Notes: generated from the sequence alone by a model not told the origin. DNA of 23,381 nt from Anaerolineales bacterium UBA832 (GCA_002296125.1 DBHI01000097.1:1-23381); one strand, 5' to 3'; positions 1 through 8,190 are shown, numbered from the stretch's first letter. Translations and numbers: made by a program.

Positions 1-192
1 TATGTGGGAGCTTTGGGTAGTAAAAAAACTAATGAATTAAGAAACAAACGTTTGTTGAAATCAGGTCTAAGCACTAAATATTTAGATAGATTGTCGGCTC
101 CAATAGGGTTGGATATTGGAGGTAAGTCTCCTGAAGAGATAGCTCTCGCAGTAATGGCCGAGATAGTTTCAACATATTATTCTATGGGTTAG
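1..192 (+). CDS. xdhC: XdhC-family molybdoenzyme maturation factor, C-terminal part
   Basis: Only the last 63 codons are inside the window; the reading frame is open at base 1 and ends at TAG 190-192. The visible part starts with Y-V-G-A-L-G-S, followed by a basic stretch and then A-P-I-G-L-D-I-G-G, P-E-E-I-A and an A-E-I segment. This is the usual end of the Rossmann-like domain of XdhC/CoxF proteins. In that family the protein binds molybdenum cofactor and helps to sulfurate and insert it into xanthine dehydrogenase-type enzymes in the cytoplasm. The molybdenum hydroxylase genes further along the window are a plausible client (inference). The glcD start codon follows after 6 bp, so the two genes are probably co-transcribed. 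The N-terminal half cannot be judged. Confidence 0.85.
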   Translation, partial: YVGALGSKKTNELRNKRLLKSGLSTKYLDRLSAPIGLDIGGKSPEEIALAVMAEIVSTYYSMG

Positions 193-198
193 TAGGTT

Positions 199-1593
199 AT
201 GTCGAAGTCTTTTTTGGACAAGCTAAAGGATATAGTGACGGATGAACAGGTATTAACTGCTCACTCAGAATTAATTCCTTATGAGTCTGATGGTCTTACT
301 GCATTTAAGGCTTTGCCACGAGCTGTTGTGCTTCCAAATAAGCAATCAGAAGTGATTTCAATAGTTCGTTTATGTCATGAACATAGTGTCCCATTTGTTG
401 CTCGTGGTAGTGGAACAAGTTTATCGGGAGGATCTTTACCTAACGAAAGAGGTATTGTAATTGGTTTAAATCGACTTAATAGTATTTTGGATTTAAATAT
501 AGAAGAGCGTTATGCAGTAGTTGAGTGTGGCGTGATTAACAATGATGTTTCAGAAGCATCCAAACATTATGGATTGCATTATGCTCCAGATCCGTCCAGT
601 CAACTTGTTTGTACTATTGGAGGAAATGTGGCATTTAATTCAGGAGGAGCACATTGCTTGAAGCATGGTATGACAAGTAACCATGTGTTAGGTATAAAAG
701 CAGTCTTGCCTGATGGTACAGTGGTACAGATTGGAGGTCATAGTTTGGATAGCGTTGGCCCAGATTTGGTAGGTTTGTTTGTTGGGTCTGAGGGATTGTT
801 TGGTATTGCTTTAGAAATAATCTTGCGATTAGTTCCTATGCCGGAAGGCTTTAGAACATTACTTGCTGCCTATCCGAGTATGGAACAAGCTGGTGATGCT
901 GTATCATCTATTATAGATGCAGGACTCTTACCTACTGCAATGGAAATAATGGATAATCTTACTATTAAGGCGGTAGAAGCTACAGTCCATGCAGGATATC
1001 CTACTGATGCAGGTGCAGTATTAATTGTTGAGTTAGAAGGTGAGATAGTAGAAATAGAAGAAGAATTCAAATGTTTACGTAAAATTATTTATGAATCAGG
1101 TGCATATAATGTTACAAGTGCTAATAATCAGAATGAACGTGCTTTGATATGGAAAGGTAGAAAAGGTGCATTTGGAGCACTTGGCAAGATTAGTCCAGCC
1201 TACATAGTACAGGATGGAGTTGTTCCTAGGAGTCAATTGGGTTCAGCATTAGCTGAGATAGATAGTTTAAGTGAGAAGTATGGTATTCGGGTAGCAAATG
1301 TTTTTCATGCTGGCGATGGTAATCTTCATCCGAACGTGCTTTTTAATAATAGTGATGAAGAAATGCTTGAGAAAGCTGAATTATTGGCTAGCGAGATAGT
1401 ACAGATGTGTATTAGAAGAGGAGGAGTAATTACTGGGGAACATGGAGTAGGCATGGAAAAACGTGAATTTATGAATGATATGTTTTCTGACAAAGATATG
1501 GACCAAATGCTGATTTTGACAGATATTATTGATCCTCATCAAATTGCAAATAATGATAAGGTGTTTTCTAGAAGTCGTGTGCCGGGAATATGA
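199..1593 (+). CDS. glcD: Glycolate oxidase-type FAD subunit GlcD
   Basis: A 464-residue FAD-linked 2-hydroxyacid dehydrogenase, close to the usual GlcD length. The N-terminal PCMH FAD domain (about residues 35-220) carries the glycine-rich A-R-G-S-G-T-S-L-S-G-G loop and D-P-S-S followed by T-I-G-G-N. The C-terminal FAD-oxidase domain holds F-H-A-G-D-G-N-L-H-P and the family signature G-G-x-I-T-G-E-H-G-V-G. GlcD oxidises glycolate or related 2-hydroxyacids and passes electrons to the GlcE/GlcF partners at the membrane quinone pool. glcE and glcF follow directly, so a complete GlcDEF set is present. Specificity cannot be read from sequence: D-lactate, glycolate or another 2-hydroxyacid are all possible. 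The setting beside oxamate-carbamoyltransferase genes makes ureidoglycolate worth considering. The start is ATG, 6 bp after xdhC, with only a weak AGG-type ribosome site. Confidence 0.93.
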   Translation: MSKSFLDKLKDIVTDEQVLTAHSELIPYESDGLTAFKALPRAVVLPNKQSEVISIVRLCHEHSVPFVARGSGTSLSGGSLPNERGIVIGLNRLNSILDLNIEERYAVVECGVINNDVSEASKHYGLHYAPDPSSQLVCTIGGNVAFNSGGAHCLKHGMTSNHVLGIKAVLPDGTVVQIGGHSLDSVGPDLVGLFVGSEGLFGIALEIILRLVPMPEGFRTLLAAYPSMEQAGDAVSSIIDAGLLPTAMEIMDNLTIKAVEATVHAGYPTDAGAVLIVELEGEIVEIEEEFKCLRKIIYESGAYNVTSANNQNERALIWKGRKGAFGALGKISPAYIVQDGVVPRSQLGSALAEIDSLSEKYGIRVANVFHAGDGNLHPNVLFNNSDEEMLEKAELLASEIVQMCIRRGGVITGEHGVGMEKREFMNDMFSDKDMDQMLILTDIIDPHQIANNDKVFSRSRVPGI

Positions 1594-1613
1594 ATTGTTG
1601 AATTTAGTATATT

Positions 1614-1618
1614 AGGAG
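1614..1618 (+). promoter_or_regulatory. Ribosome binding site deciding the TTG start of glcE
   Basis: AGGAG lies 9 bases before TTG 1628-1630. An in-frame TGA at 1622-1624 excludes any earlier start, so glcE must begin at this TTG or later. The Shine-Dalgarno match makes the TTG convincing. Confidence 0.7.
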
Positions 1619-1627
1619 TGTTGAGAT

Positions 1628-2701
1628 TTGTTTTATCCACAATCAATAGAGGAAATTCAGAGAGTTGTTGTTGAGTCTCATGCACCTATGGTGGTTAGAG
1701 GTGGTGGTACAAAACCTGGTCTGTTAAATCATAATGATAGTGTAACGACCATTGATTTATCTGATGTTTCAGGAATATTGGAGTATCGTCCAGAGGAATG
1801 TACATTTACAGCTTTGGCTGGTACGCGGCTAAACGATATTGAGGAGGTTTTATCTGACAACGATCAATGGATGCCATTTGATCCTCCTATGGTTGATAAG
1901 GGGTCCACATTAGGTGGAGTTTTAGCGGCTGGTCTAAGTGGTCCTTGTAGGTATGGATTTGGAGGTGTTCGTGATTTTGTTCTTGGCATAAGTTGGGTGT
2001 CAGGGGATGGCAATTTGTTAAATGGTGGTGGTCGGGTTGTTAAGAATGTAGCTGGATTTGATTTTCCAAAATTGATGGTTGGTAGCTTAGGAAGGTTTGG
2101 AATAATTACAGAAATTACTATGAAGGTATTTCCCCAATCACAGGCTTTTGCTACATTAGAATGGGACTGTCTTAACATAGAAGAAGCGGTTAAGTTTATG
2201 AAATTATTGTCATTAAGCAAAATTGAGTTTTTAGCACTTGATATTGAATCAAATGGAATAGTACGAGTAAGAATAGGAGGTATACAAAATAGTTTACAGA
2301 AACGTCTAGATAGCATTGCTAGATATAAAAATGGTGCAGTGATATTTAAAGATAGAGAAGAAAGTGAAAAATGGTCATCGTTAAGAAATTTTTGTTGGCT
2401 TGATGATAGTTGTATGTTAATTAAGGTTCCAATTACACCAGATATTGTTTGTCGACTGGACTCTAAACTTAGTCACTATGAAGCATTACGGTTATATAGT
2501 GTTGGAGGTAATGTGGCATGGATAGGGTGGATGGATTCGATTGTAAAGTTGGACAAAATTTTGGAGAATTTAGGGTTGACGGGTTTGTTACTTCTTGGCG
2601 AATATAATACTCCTTGGTTAGGAACCTCTGCTTTTGATAATGTTTTTGCTGCTAAAGTAAAGGCGGCTCTAGATCCAAAGAATAGATTTATGTCATTATA
2701 A
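1628..2701 (+). CDS. glcE: Glycolate oxidase-type FAD-binding subunit GlcE
   Basis: A 357-residue protein of the GlcE family, close to the E. coli length. It has a PCMH-type FAD-binding domain: V-R-G-G-G-T-K near residue 24, then K-G-S-T-L-G-G-V-L-A with G-P-x-R-Y-G, and G-G-R-V-V-K-N-V-A-G-F-D with L-x-G-S-L-G-R-F-G-I-I. The last two blocks are characteristic of GlcE rather than GlcD. GlcE is the second flavin subunit of the membrane-associated glycolate oxidase complex. Translation starts at TTG; the frame is closed by TGA just upstream and AGGAG is well placed. The stop overlaps the next start as TAATG at 2699-2703, a sign of translational coupling with glcF. Confidence 0.92.
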   Translation: MFYPQSIEEIQRVVVESHAPMVVRGGGTKPGLLNHNDSVTTIDLSDVSGILEYRPEECTFTALAGTRLNDIEEVLSDNDQWMPFDPPMVDKGSTLGGVLAAGLSGPCRYGFGGVRDFVLGISWVSGDGNLLNGGGRVVKNVAGFDFPKLMVGSLGRFGIITEITMKVFPQSQAFATLEWDCLNIEEAVKFMKLLSLSKIEFLALDIESNGIVRVRIGGIQNSLQKRLDSIARYKNGAVIFKDREESEKWSSLRNFCWLDDSCMLIKVPITPDIVCRLDSKLSHYEALRLYSVGGNVAWIGWMDSIVKLDKILENLGLTGLLLLGEYNTPWLGTSAFDNVFAAKVKAALDPKNRFMSL

Positions 2702-3966
2702 TGCAACATAATATTGAAGTGAATAATGTAGGACCAAATGGTCAAATCATGGCTGATGCAGTGAAGTCGTGTGTACATTGTGGTTTTTGTTTGCCAGCTT
2801 GTCCCACTTACCGTGTGCTTGGACAGGAGATGGACTCCCCTCGAGGACGTATTTTGTTAATGAAAAATGTATTAGAAGGTACGTTGTCTTTGAATGAAGC
2901 GAATCCATTTATAGAAAAGTGTTTAGGTTGTATGGCTTGTGTAACAGCGTGTCCCCCTTCAGTACCTTATGGTGATTTACTAGTTTCATTTCGTGAATAT
3001 GCAAATGAAACTAATGTAAAGTATAGTTTTTTTGACAAATATTTGAAAAAATTTATGTACGCAATAATGCCCTATACAGCTCGTTTTCGGTTTGTTGTTT
3101 ATATTGGTATTATTCTAAAATCTTTAAGAAACTTTTTACCGCTCAAATTAAGGGCAATGTTTGATTTGTTGCCTGCAAGTTTTCCAGTTAATGAAAAATT
3201 TCCTGAAACAGTATATGCAATTGGCAATAAAAGGGCACGTGTTGCATTGTTGCAGGGTTGTGTGCAGTCTGTGTTAGCTCCAAGAATTAATCAGGCTACT
3301 ATTAGAGTATTTGCAAGAAATGGTATAGAAGTAATAGTGCCTCAAGGACAGGGCTGTTGTGGAGCTTTAACTTATCATGCTGGGTTATCAGATTCATCTC
3401 GTAATATGGCTTTACAAAATATGAAAGTTTTTCCTAAAGATGTTGATGCGATTATTACAACTGCGGCTGGTTGTGGTTCAGCAATTAGTGAGTATTCGAG
3501 ACTGTTTCAAGATACTCCTCAATATGAAATGGCTATGGATTTTTCAGGTATTGTTGAGGATGCAATTAGTTTTTTGGATGGTTTAGGTATAGTAGATGAG
3601 GTGATTGTGAATGAAGATAGAGAAATTGCTTATCATGATGCTTGCCATTTGTCTCATGCTCAGGGTATAAGAAATGCTCCTCGTAGGTTATTGCATCATA
3701 TACCACGGTTGAAAATAGTAGATATTATGGATGGCGAGATTTGTTGTGGATCAGCAGGTATCTATAATCTTGAGCATCCTGAAGTGGCTAATAAGTTAGG
3801 TGTACAGAAAGCTGTTAATATTATTAAGACAGGTGTAGATTATTTAGTTACTAGTAACATAGGTTGTATGACACAAATAGAAGTGAGTTTGCGAGCGATG
3901 AACAGCAATATTAATGTGAAGCATATAATGGAAATATTGGATGATGCATATAGAGGTGAATTCTGA
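2701..3966 (+). CDS. glcF: Glycolate oxidase-type iron-sulfur subunit GlcF
   Basis: A 421-residue iron-sulfur protein. The N-terminal part has two 4Fe-4S ferredoxin-type motifs of the form CxxCxxCxxxCP: Cys 24, 27, 30, 34 and Cys 74, 77, 80, 84. Between them is the conserved M-D-S-P-R-G-R-I. The C-terminal half has two cysteine-rich CCG domains of the heterodisulfide-reductase type, with G-Q-G-C-C-G-A near residue 220 and C-C-G-S-A-G near residue 347. GlcF carries electrons from the GlcD/GlcE flavins to the respiratory chain. The ATG shares one base with the glcE stop and has no Shine-Dalgarno of its own, so it probably depends on ribosomes finishing glcE. It completes a three-gene GlcDEF unit. 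Confidence 0.94.
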   Translation: MQHNIEVNNVGPNGQIMADAVKSCVHCGFCLPACPTYRVLGQEMDSPRGRILLMKNVLEGTLSLNEANPFIEKCLGCMACVTACPPSVPYGDLLVSFREYANETNVKYSFFDKYLKKFMYAIMPYTARFRFVVYIGIILKSLRNFLPLKLRAMFDLLPASFPVNEKFPETVYAIGNKRARVALLQGCVQSVLAPRINQATIRVFARNGIEVIVPQGQGCCGALTYHAGLSDSSRNMALQNMKVFPKDVDAIITTAAGCGSAISEYSRLFQDTPQYEMAMDFSGIVEDAISFLDGLGIVDEVIVNEDREIAYHDACHLSHAQGIRNAPRRLLHHIPRLKIVDIMDGEICCGSAGIYNLEHPEVANKLGVQKAVNIIKTGVDYLVTSNIGCMTQIEVSLRAMNSNINVKHIMEILDDAYRGEF

Positions 3967-4031
3967 TTGACTATTTGATTATCTAGATAAATTCATTTGG
4001 ATAAATTTTGGTCAAAGGTTACAATTATATT
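3967..4031 (+). promoter_or_regulatory. Short spacer with palindrome and direct repeat before pyrFE
   Basis: This AT-rich spacer holds a perfect 12-bp palindrome, TTATCTAGATAA (3979-3990), and two copies of GATAAATT (3986-3993 and 4000-4007) whose starts are 14 bp apart. A TTGACT hexamer at 3967-3972 resembles a -35 box, but I see no good -10 at the right distance. An operator or promoter for pyrFE is possible. In sequence this AT-rich such patterns can also arise by chance. Confidence 0.25.
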
Positions 4032-5432
4032 GTGAATAGTTTTTTCGATTATTTAGAAAACAGAAGCAAAGCGGTTGATTCATTGTTGTGTGTAGGTCTA
4101 GATCCTCATATTCAACATTTAGACAAACCATCTGCTGCTGCAGCAAGAGATTTTTGTTTGGAAATTGTTGATAGCTGTGCAAAGTATGCTTGTGCTTTTA
4201 AGCCTAATAGCGCTTTTTTTGAGGTGTTTGGTGCTGAAGGTATTAGTGCCTTACGAGAAGTTATTAGTAGCATTCCAGAAGATATACCAGTAATATTAGA
4301 TGCGAAACGAGGTGATATAAGTAGTACAGCTTTAGCATATAGTAATGCAGTGTTTCAGCACTTGGGTGCTGATGCTGTAACTTATAGTCCATATCTAGGG
4401 TCTGATTCAGTTGCACCATTTGTTCAGCGTCCAGAGAAAGGAGTATTTATTTTATGTAAAACATCAAATCCTGGTTCTAATGATGTGCAAATATTGGAAA
4501 GTAATAGAGAACAAATCTATTTACATGTTGCGCGACAATCCCTGGTGTGGAGCAAACATAATAATATTGGATTGGTAGTAGGAGCTACAGATCCTTATGC
4601 ATTGACTAGAGTGCGAGACATTGCTCCTAATTCTTGGATTTTGTGTCCAGGGGTTGGTGTGCAAGGAGCTAGCTTAAAGGATGCATTGATATCAGGATTA
4701 AGGAAAGATGGGATGGGTGTTTTGATCACAGTGTCACGGGCTATTTCAGGAGAAAGTGATAGAGCCGCTGTAGCTGCTGAATTATGTGATGCTATTAATA
4801 GGGAGCGAGAATCACGTAAGCAAAATCATACAGTACATGTTACCAATAATATTGCGGTTGACTTAATTGAAACAGGATGTGTACAGTTTGGAGACTTTAC
4901 TCTAAAGTCGGGGCAGCAGTCGCCTTTTTATATTGACATGAGAAGGTTAGCATCGTTTCCGGATGTGTTGAACCGAGTTTCTAAAGAAATTGTAAAGAAA
5001 GTATTAGATTTACGATTTAATTGTATAGCTGCAATACCATACGCGGGATTGCCAATAGGTACCGCAGTATCTTTGTTGTTGAATAAACCCTTGATTTATC
5101 CTAGACGAGAAACCAAAGAATATGGTACGAAATCTTCAATTGAGGGAGTATACAAAAGTGGAGAAACAGCAATAGTTTTGGATGATTTGATTTCTACAGG
5201 TGGCAGCAAATTTGAAACTATAAATTCGCTACAGAAAGTAGGTTTAAATATTAATGATATTGTAGTTTTGATTGATCGGCAGCAAGGAGGTAGAAAATTA
5301 TTGGATTCTCAGGGCTATAGACTGCATGCTGTTTATACAATTAGTGAATTAATAGATGAGTGGCTAGCATTTGAATTGATTGATAATAACCAGTTTATTC
5401 TAATTAAGAATTATTTATCAGAATCGGCTTGA
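4032..5432 (+). CDS. pyrFE: Fused orotidine-5'-phosphate decarboxylase / orotate phosphoribosyltransferase
   Basis: A two-domain enzyme catalysing the last two steps of UMP synthesis: orotate + PRPP to OMP, then OMP to UMP. The first about 265 residues are a class-2 PyrF: L-L-C-V-G-L-D-P near residue 18, F-K-P-N-x-A-F-F-E, and the catalytic D-A-K-R-G-D-I. The remaining about 200 residues are PyrE, with F-T-L-K-S-G-x-x-S-P-F-Y-I-D and the PRPP loop V-L-D-D-L-I-S-T-G-G. The order is PyrF then PyrE, the reverse of animal UMP synthase; this order is known from some bacteria. I place the start at GTG 4032, because homologues begin with a short M-x-x-F-F-type segment just before the conserved block. 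TTG 4008 adds eight unmatched residues. A biosynthetic gene in the middle of catabolic genes is unexpected. Confidence 0.92.
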   Translation: MNSFFDYLENRSKAVDSLLCVGLDPHIQHLDKPSAAAARDFCLEIVDSCAKYACAFKPNSAFFEVFGAEGISALREVISSIPEDIPVILDAKRGDISSTALAYSNAVFQHLGADAVTYSPYLGSDSVAPFVQRPEKGVFILCKTSNPGSNDVQILESNREQIYLHVARQSLVWSKHNNIGLVVGATDPYALTRVRDIAPNSWILCPGVGVQGASLKDALISGLRKDGMGVLITVSRAISGESDRAAVAAELCDAINRERESRKQNHTVHVTNNIAVDLIETGCVQFGDFTLKSGQQSPFYIDMRRLASFPDVLNRVSKEIVKKVLDLRFNCIAAIPYAGLPIGTAVSLLLNKPLIYPRRETKEYGTKSSIEGVYKSGETAIVLDDLISTGGSKFETINSLQKVGLNINDIVVLIDRQQGGRKLLDSQGYRLHAVYTISELIDEWLAFELIDNNQFILIKNYLSESA

Positions 5433-5465
5433 TGTTAGTTGTGATAGGTTGTATTAGCCATGAGT

Positions 5466-6668
5466 CTAGATGACACCTTTCTTTTTTAGTTTGGCAATTT
5501 CCTGATTATCGAGTCCTATAATTTGTTTTAAGATTTCTTCTGTGTGTTGTCCTAGAGTGGGAGGTGCTATTTGGGGTTTTGTAGGTGATGTAGGAATGTT
5601 GATTGGAGAATTTAGCAAAGTAATTTTGTTGTCGATTGGATGATTTAGTTCAACAAACATTTTACGTGCTTGTACCTGCTCATTTTCAAACACTTGGTCT
5701 ATTTCATTTATGGGACCAGATGGCAAGTTAGCATCTTTGAAGATGTTGAGCCAATATTGTGCTGTTTCTTTTAAAAACAATTTGTTCAGTTTATTTACCA
5801 AAAGATTTCGATTGGTAACGCGATCGGCGTTTGTTGAGAATTTTTTGTTGGTTATCCACTCCGGTTTGTTTATTGCATTACAGAAAATTTTCCATTGTTT
5901 GTCATTGCCAACTGCTAGTACAAAATGCATGTCTTTAGCTTTAAATGATTGATAGGGCACAATGTTGGGGTGAGCGTTGCCGAGTCTTTTTGTAACTTGA
6001 CCTGATACAAAATAGTTTGTGGCTGCATACGAAAGCAGTGCAACCTGACTATCCAGTAAAGACATATCTATTTTTTGTCCTTCTCCAGTTTTATTTCGAT
6101 AAAATAGCGCTGCGAGTATGGCGTTTGCTGCAAACATGCCTGTACTAATATCAGCAATTGCAACACCAGCTCTACTTGGATCACCATTAGCTGGACCAGT
6201 GATGCTCATGAACCCACCTGTAGCTTGTACTATCAAGTCGTAACCTGGGCGAGATTTGAAAGGTCCAGTGTGTCCATATCCGGTGATTGAACAGACTATT
6301 ATTCCAGGATGAATTTTTTGTAACTCATCGTAATTAAGACCCCATTTATCTAATGTTCCAGTTTTGAAATTTTCTACGAGAATGTCACTAGTAGCTATTA
6401 ATGATTTCAAGATTTTCAATCCTTCAGTAGTTTTCAGGTTTAAAGTAATACTGCGTTTATTACGATTTGCACTAATATAATATGCAGATTCACCTCCTTC
6501 AGTAAAAGGAGGTCCCCAGTGTCGAGTATCGTCACCCTTTTTGGGAACTTCTATTTTAATTACTTCAGCCCCTAAATCTCCTAACATCATTGTGCAATAA
6601 GGACCTGCTAATACTCTGGTAAGATCAATAACTCTTATTCCATCAAGAAGGTTATTAGTTGTACTCAT
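5466..6668 (-). CDS. Class III CoA-transferase (CaiB/BaiF family)
   Basis: A 400-residue member of the CaiB/BaiF (formyl-CoA transferase-like) family, which moves CoA between carboxylic acids by a covalent aspartyl mechanism. Visible are the N-terminal L-x-G-I-R-V-I-D-L-T-R-V-L-A-G-P-Y, G-A-E-V-I-K-I-E, N-R-N-K-R-S-I-T-L, the V-E-N-F-K-T-G motif, and Asp173 in I-A-D-I-S-T-G, which matches the catalytic aspartate position. The family includes formyl-CoA:oxalate, glutarate and carnitine CoA-transferases, and the substrate cannot be told from sequence. Oxalate is an attractive guess given the neighbouring oxamate pathway genes. The start is taken as the ATG with GGAG six bases upstream, giving M-S-T-T; an in-frame ATG four codons earlier lacks this support. 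The gene converges on pyrFE, with 33 bp between stops. Confidence 0.9.
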   Translation of the reverse strand: MSTTNNLLDGIRVIDLTRVLAGPYCTMMLGDLGAEVIKIEVPKKGDDTRHWGPPFTEGGESAYYISANRNKRSITLNLKTTEGLKILKSLIATSDILVENFKTGTLDKWGLNYDELQKIHPGIIVCSITGYGHTGPFKSRPGYDLIVQATGGFMSITGPANGDPSRAGVAIADISTGMFAANAILAALFYRNKTGEGQKIDMSLLDSQVALLSYAATNYFVSGQVTKRLGNAHPNIVPYQSFKAKDMHFVLAVGNDKQWKIFCNAINKPEWITNKKFSTNADRVTNRNLLVNKLNKLFLKETAQYWLNIFKDANLPSGPINEIDQVFENEQVQARKMFVELNHPIDNKITLLNSPINIPTSPTKPQIAPPTLGQHTEEILKQIIGLDNQEIAKLKKKGVI

Positions 6669-6839
6669 GATTTTCTCCATTTTTTCTGTTGTAGGGACTT
6701 TGAGTCATTTTGGAAATTGTTAATGATATAATCTTATTTTCCTTAGATATAAGTTAGTCGTATAAATTGAATTATGTTTAATTGATTGTATGTAAAGATT
6801 ATACAATGTCTAACAAATTATTTAGTAATTGGAAAGGTT
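6669..6839. promoter_or_regulatory. Divergent promoter region between the CoA-transferase and the Mo-hydroxylase operon
   Basis: This 171-bp spacer separates two divergently read units, so it must hold at least one promoter for each unless the upstream sequence supplies them. It is very AT-rich. A perfect TATAAT lies at 6727-6732 on the plus strand, preceded by TTGAGT at 6700-6705, but the spacer of 21 bp is longer than ideal. No single promoter can be assigned on either strand with confidence, and no clear operator dyad stands out. Confidence 0.45.
6675..6678 (-). promoter_or_regulatory. Ribosome binding site deciding the CoA-transferase start
   Basis: On the minus strand GGAG stands six bases before the ATG at 6668-6666. 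The earlier in-frame ATG (6680-6678) overlaps this site itself, so it is unlikely to be the start. Confidence 0.6.
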
Positions 6840-7718
6840 ATGAAACCAGCTAGTTTCAAATATATAAAACCAGAATCTTTGGAAGAGGCTTTAGAAGTAA
6901 AGTCTGAGTATGGAGATGAGATTCGTATTTTAGCAGGTGGACAAAGTCTTATTCCAGCTATGAACTTTAGAATTATGCAGCCAAGTGTGTTGTTAGATAT
7001 TAACATGCTTGATAGTTTGTCATATATCAATTTGGATTCTAATAAATTAAGATTAGGTGCTATGACTAGATTGATGCAACTAGAAAATGACTCAGTTGTT
7101 TCTAAGAATAGTCCTTTATTAGAAGAAGCATTGCCTTATATAGCACATCCACAAATTCGTAATAGAGGTACTGTAGGTGGCAATATATCTCATGCCGATC
7201 CTGCAGCTGAGCTTCCAGTTGTTGCAGTAGCGATGAATGCGCGTTTTTGTGTGGAATCCATTTGTGGTTCACGTTGGATAAAGAGCAAGAAGTTTTTCAA
7301 GGGTTATTTTGAGACGGATATTAGCGCAGATGAAATAATGACTGAAATTGAATTGCCTTTGTTTGAAGATCGTACGGGTTGGGCGTTTCAAGAGATTGCT
7401 CGTAGATCTGGTGATTATGCGATGGCTGGTGTCGCAGTATTATTGACATTAGATAATGACAATATCTGTAATAATGCACGCATTGTTTTTCTGAATATGG
7501 GAGAAGCTCCAATGGATACCAATAAGGCAGTAGGTTTGTTGATTGGAGAGGTACTAACGGAGGAGTTAATAATGGAAGTTGCTGATTTAGCATCACAACA
7601 AGAAATAGATCCAATTGGTGGTATACATGCTACAGCAAATTACCAAAGACATTTAGCAAATATATTGACAAAGCGTGCATTGAAGTCGGCTTATTCTAGA
7701 GTACAAAAACATGAATGA
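6840..7718 (+). CDS. Molybdenum hydroxylase FAD-binding (medium) subunit, CoxM/XdhB-like
   Basis: A protein of 292 residues, the normal size for the FAD subunit of three-subunit molybdenum hydroxylases (CO dehydrogenase CoxM, xanthine dehydrogenase XdhB). It shows the two FAD-loop motifs: A-G-G-Q-S-L-I-P near residue 35, and R-N-R-G-T-V-G-G-N-I-S-H-A-D-P-A-A-E near residue 105. The subunit takes electrons from the iron-sulfur subunit. The ATG at 6840 starts with M-K-P-A-x-F-x-Y, as homologues do, and is preceded by GGAAAGG. A TTG frame start at 6786 would add 18 residues foreign to the family. It overlaps the 2Fe-2S subunit gene by 8 bp. The large catalytic subunit is not next in line but about 6 kb downstream, beyond four other genes. 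The substrate is unknown. Confidence 0.92.
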   Translation: MKPASFKYIKPESLEEALEVKSEYGDEIRILAGGQSLIPAMNFRIMQPSVLLDINMLDSLSYINLDSNKLRLGAMTRLMQLENDSVVSKNSPLLEEALPYIAHPQIRNRGTVGGNISHADPAAELPVVAVAMNARFCVESICGSRWIKSKKFFKGYFETDISADEIMTEIELPLFEDRTGWAFQEIARRSGDYAMAGVAVLLTLDNDNICNNARIVFLNMGEAPMDTNKAVGLLIGEVLTEELIMEVADLASQQEIDPIGGIHATANYQRHLANILTKRALKSAYSRVQKHE

Positions 7719-8190
7719 GAAACATAACATACAATTGAGCATTAATGGTAGTCAATATACTGCTGATGTAGAGGCACGCTTGCTGCTTAGTGACTTTATT
7801 CGTCATACGCTGGGATTGACAGGTACTCATGTTGGTTGTGAGCATGGGGTTTGTGGTGCTTGTACTGTAATAATGGATGGTCATGCAGTAAGAGCATGTT
7901 TGATGTTTGCTGTGCAGGCTGACGGATTAGAAATAATGACAGTAGAAGGATTGTCAGAAGGTCCTGAGAAATTAAATGCTCTTCAAGAAGCATTTCGTGA
8001 GGCGCATGGCTTGCAGTGTGGATTTTGTACGCCAGGCATTTTAATGAGCTTGATTCCCTTTTTAAAAAATAATCCTGAACCTACAGAACAGGAAATAAGG
8101 TATGCATTATCTGGTAACTTGTGTAGATGTACGGGCTATCAGCATATTGTAGATGCTGTCTTATTGTACGTGGAGAGAAAAAATTCATGA
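7711..8190 (+). CDS. Molybdenum hydroxylase 2Fe-2S (small) subunit, CoxS/XdhC-type ferredoxin subunit
   Basis: A 159-residue iron-sulfur subunit with both expected 2Fe-2S clusters. The plant-ferredoxin-like cluster uses Cys43, Cys48, Cys51 and Cys63 (C-E-H-G-V-C-G-A-C). The helical domain cluster uses Cys103, Cys106, Cys138 and Cys140 (C-G-F-C-T-P-G and C-R-C-T-G-Y). In this family the two clusters shuttle electrons from the molybdenum centre to FAD. The ATG lies inside the end of the FAD subunit gene (8-bp overlap) and the stop overlaps the amidase start as ATGA. All three are thus likely to be translated together. Confidence 0.95.
   Translation: MNEKHNIQLSINGSQYTADVEARLLLSDFIRHTLGLTGTHVGCEHGVCGACTVIMDGHAVRACLMFAVQADGLEIMTVEGLSEGPEKLNALQEAFREAHGLQCGFCTPGILMSLIPFLKNNPEPTEQEIRYALSGNLCRCTGYQHIVDAVLLYVERKNS
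8172..8177 (+). promoter_or_regulatory. Ribosome binding site deciding the amidase start
   Basis: GGAGAG ends nine bases before ATG 8187, inside the end of the 2Fe-2S subunit gene. It supports the start at 8187 rather than an in-frame ATG 60 bases earlier. Confidence 0.6.

Noticed and set aside
1864..2316. 150-codon minus-strand open frame
   Set aside because: It is fully antisense to glcE, whose motifs are clear; the translation has no recognisable domain.
4008..4031. TTG start at 4008 for pyrFE
   Set aside because: It adds eight residues not expected in the family; GTG 4032 gives the usual short N-terminus before the conserved block. The ribosome site is weak for both.
6786..6839. TTG start at 6786 for the Mo-hydroxylase FAD subunit
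   Set aside because: ATG 6840 gives the standard family N-terminus and has GGAAAGG just upstream.
8127..8186. Amidase starting at 8127
   Set aside because: This ATG lies deep inside the 2Fe-2S subunit gene in another frame; the first 20 residues have no family support, and ATG 8187 has GGAGAG upstream.
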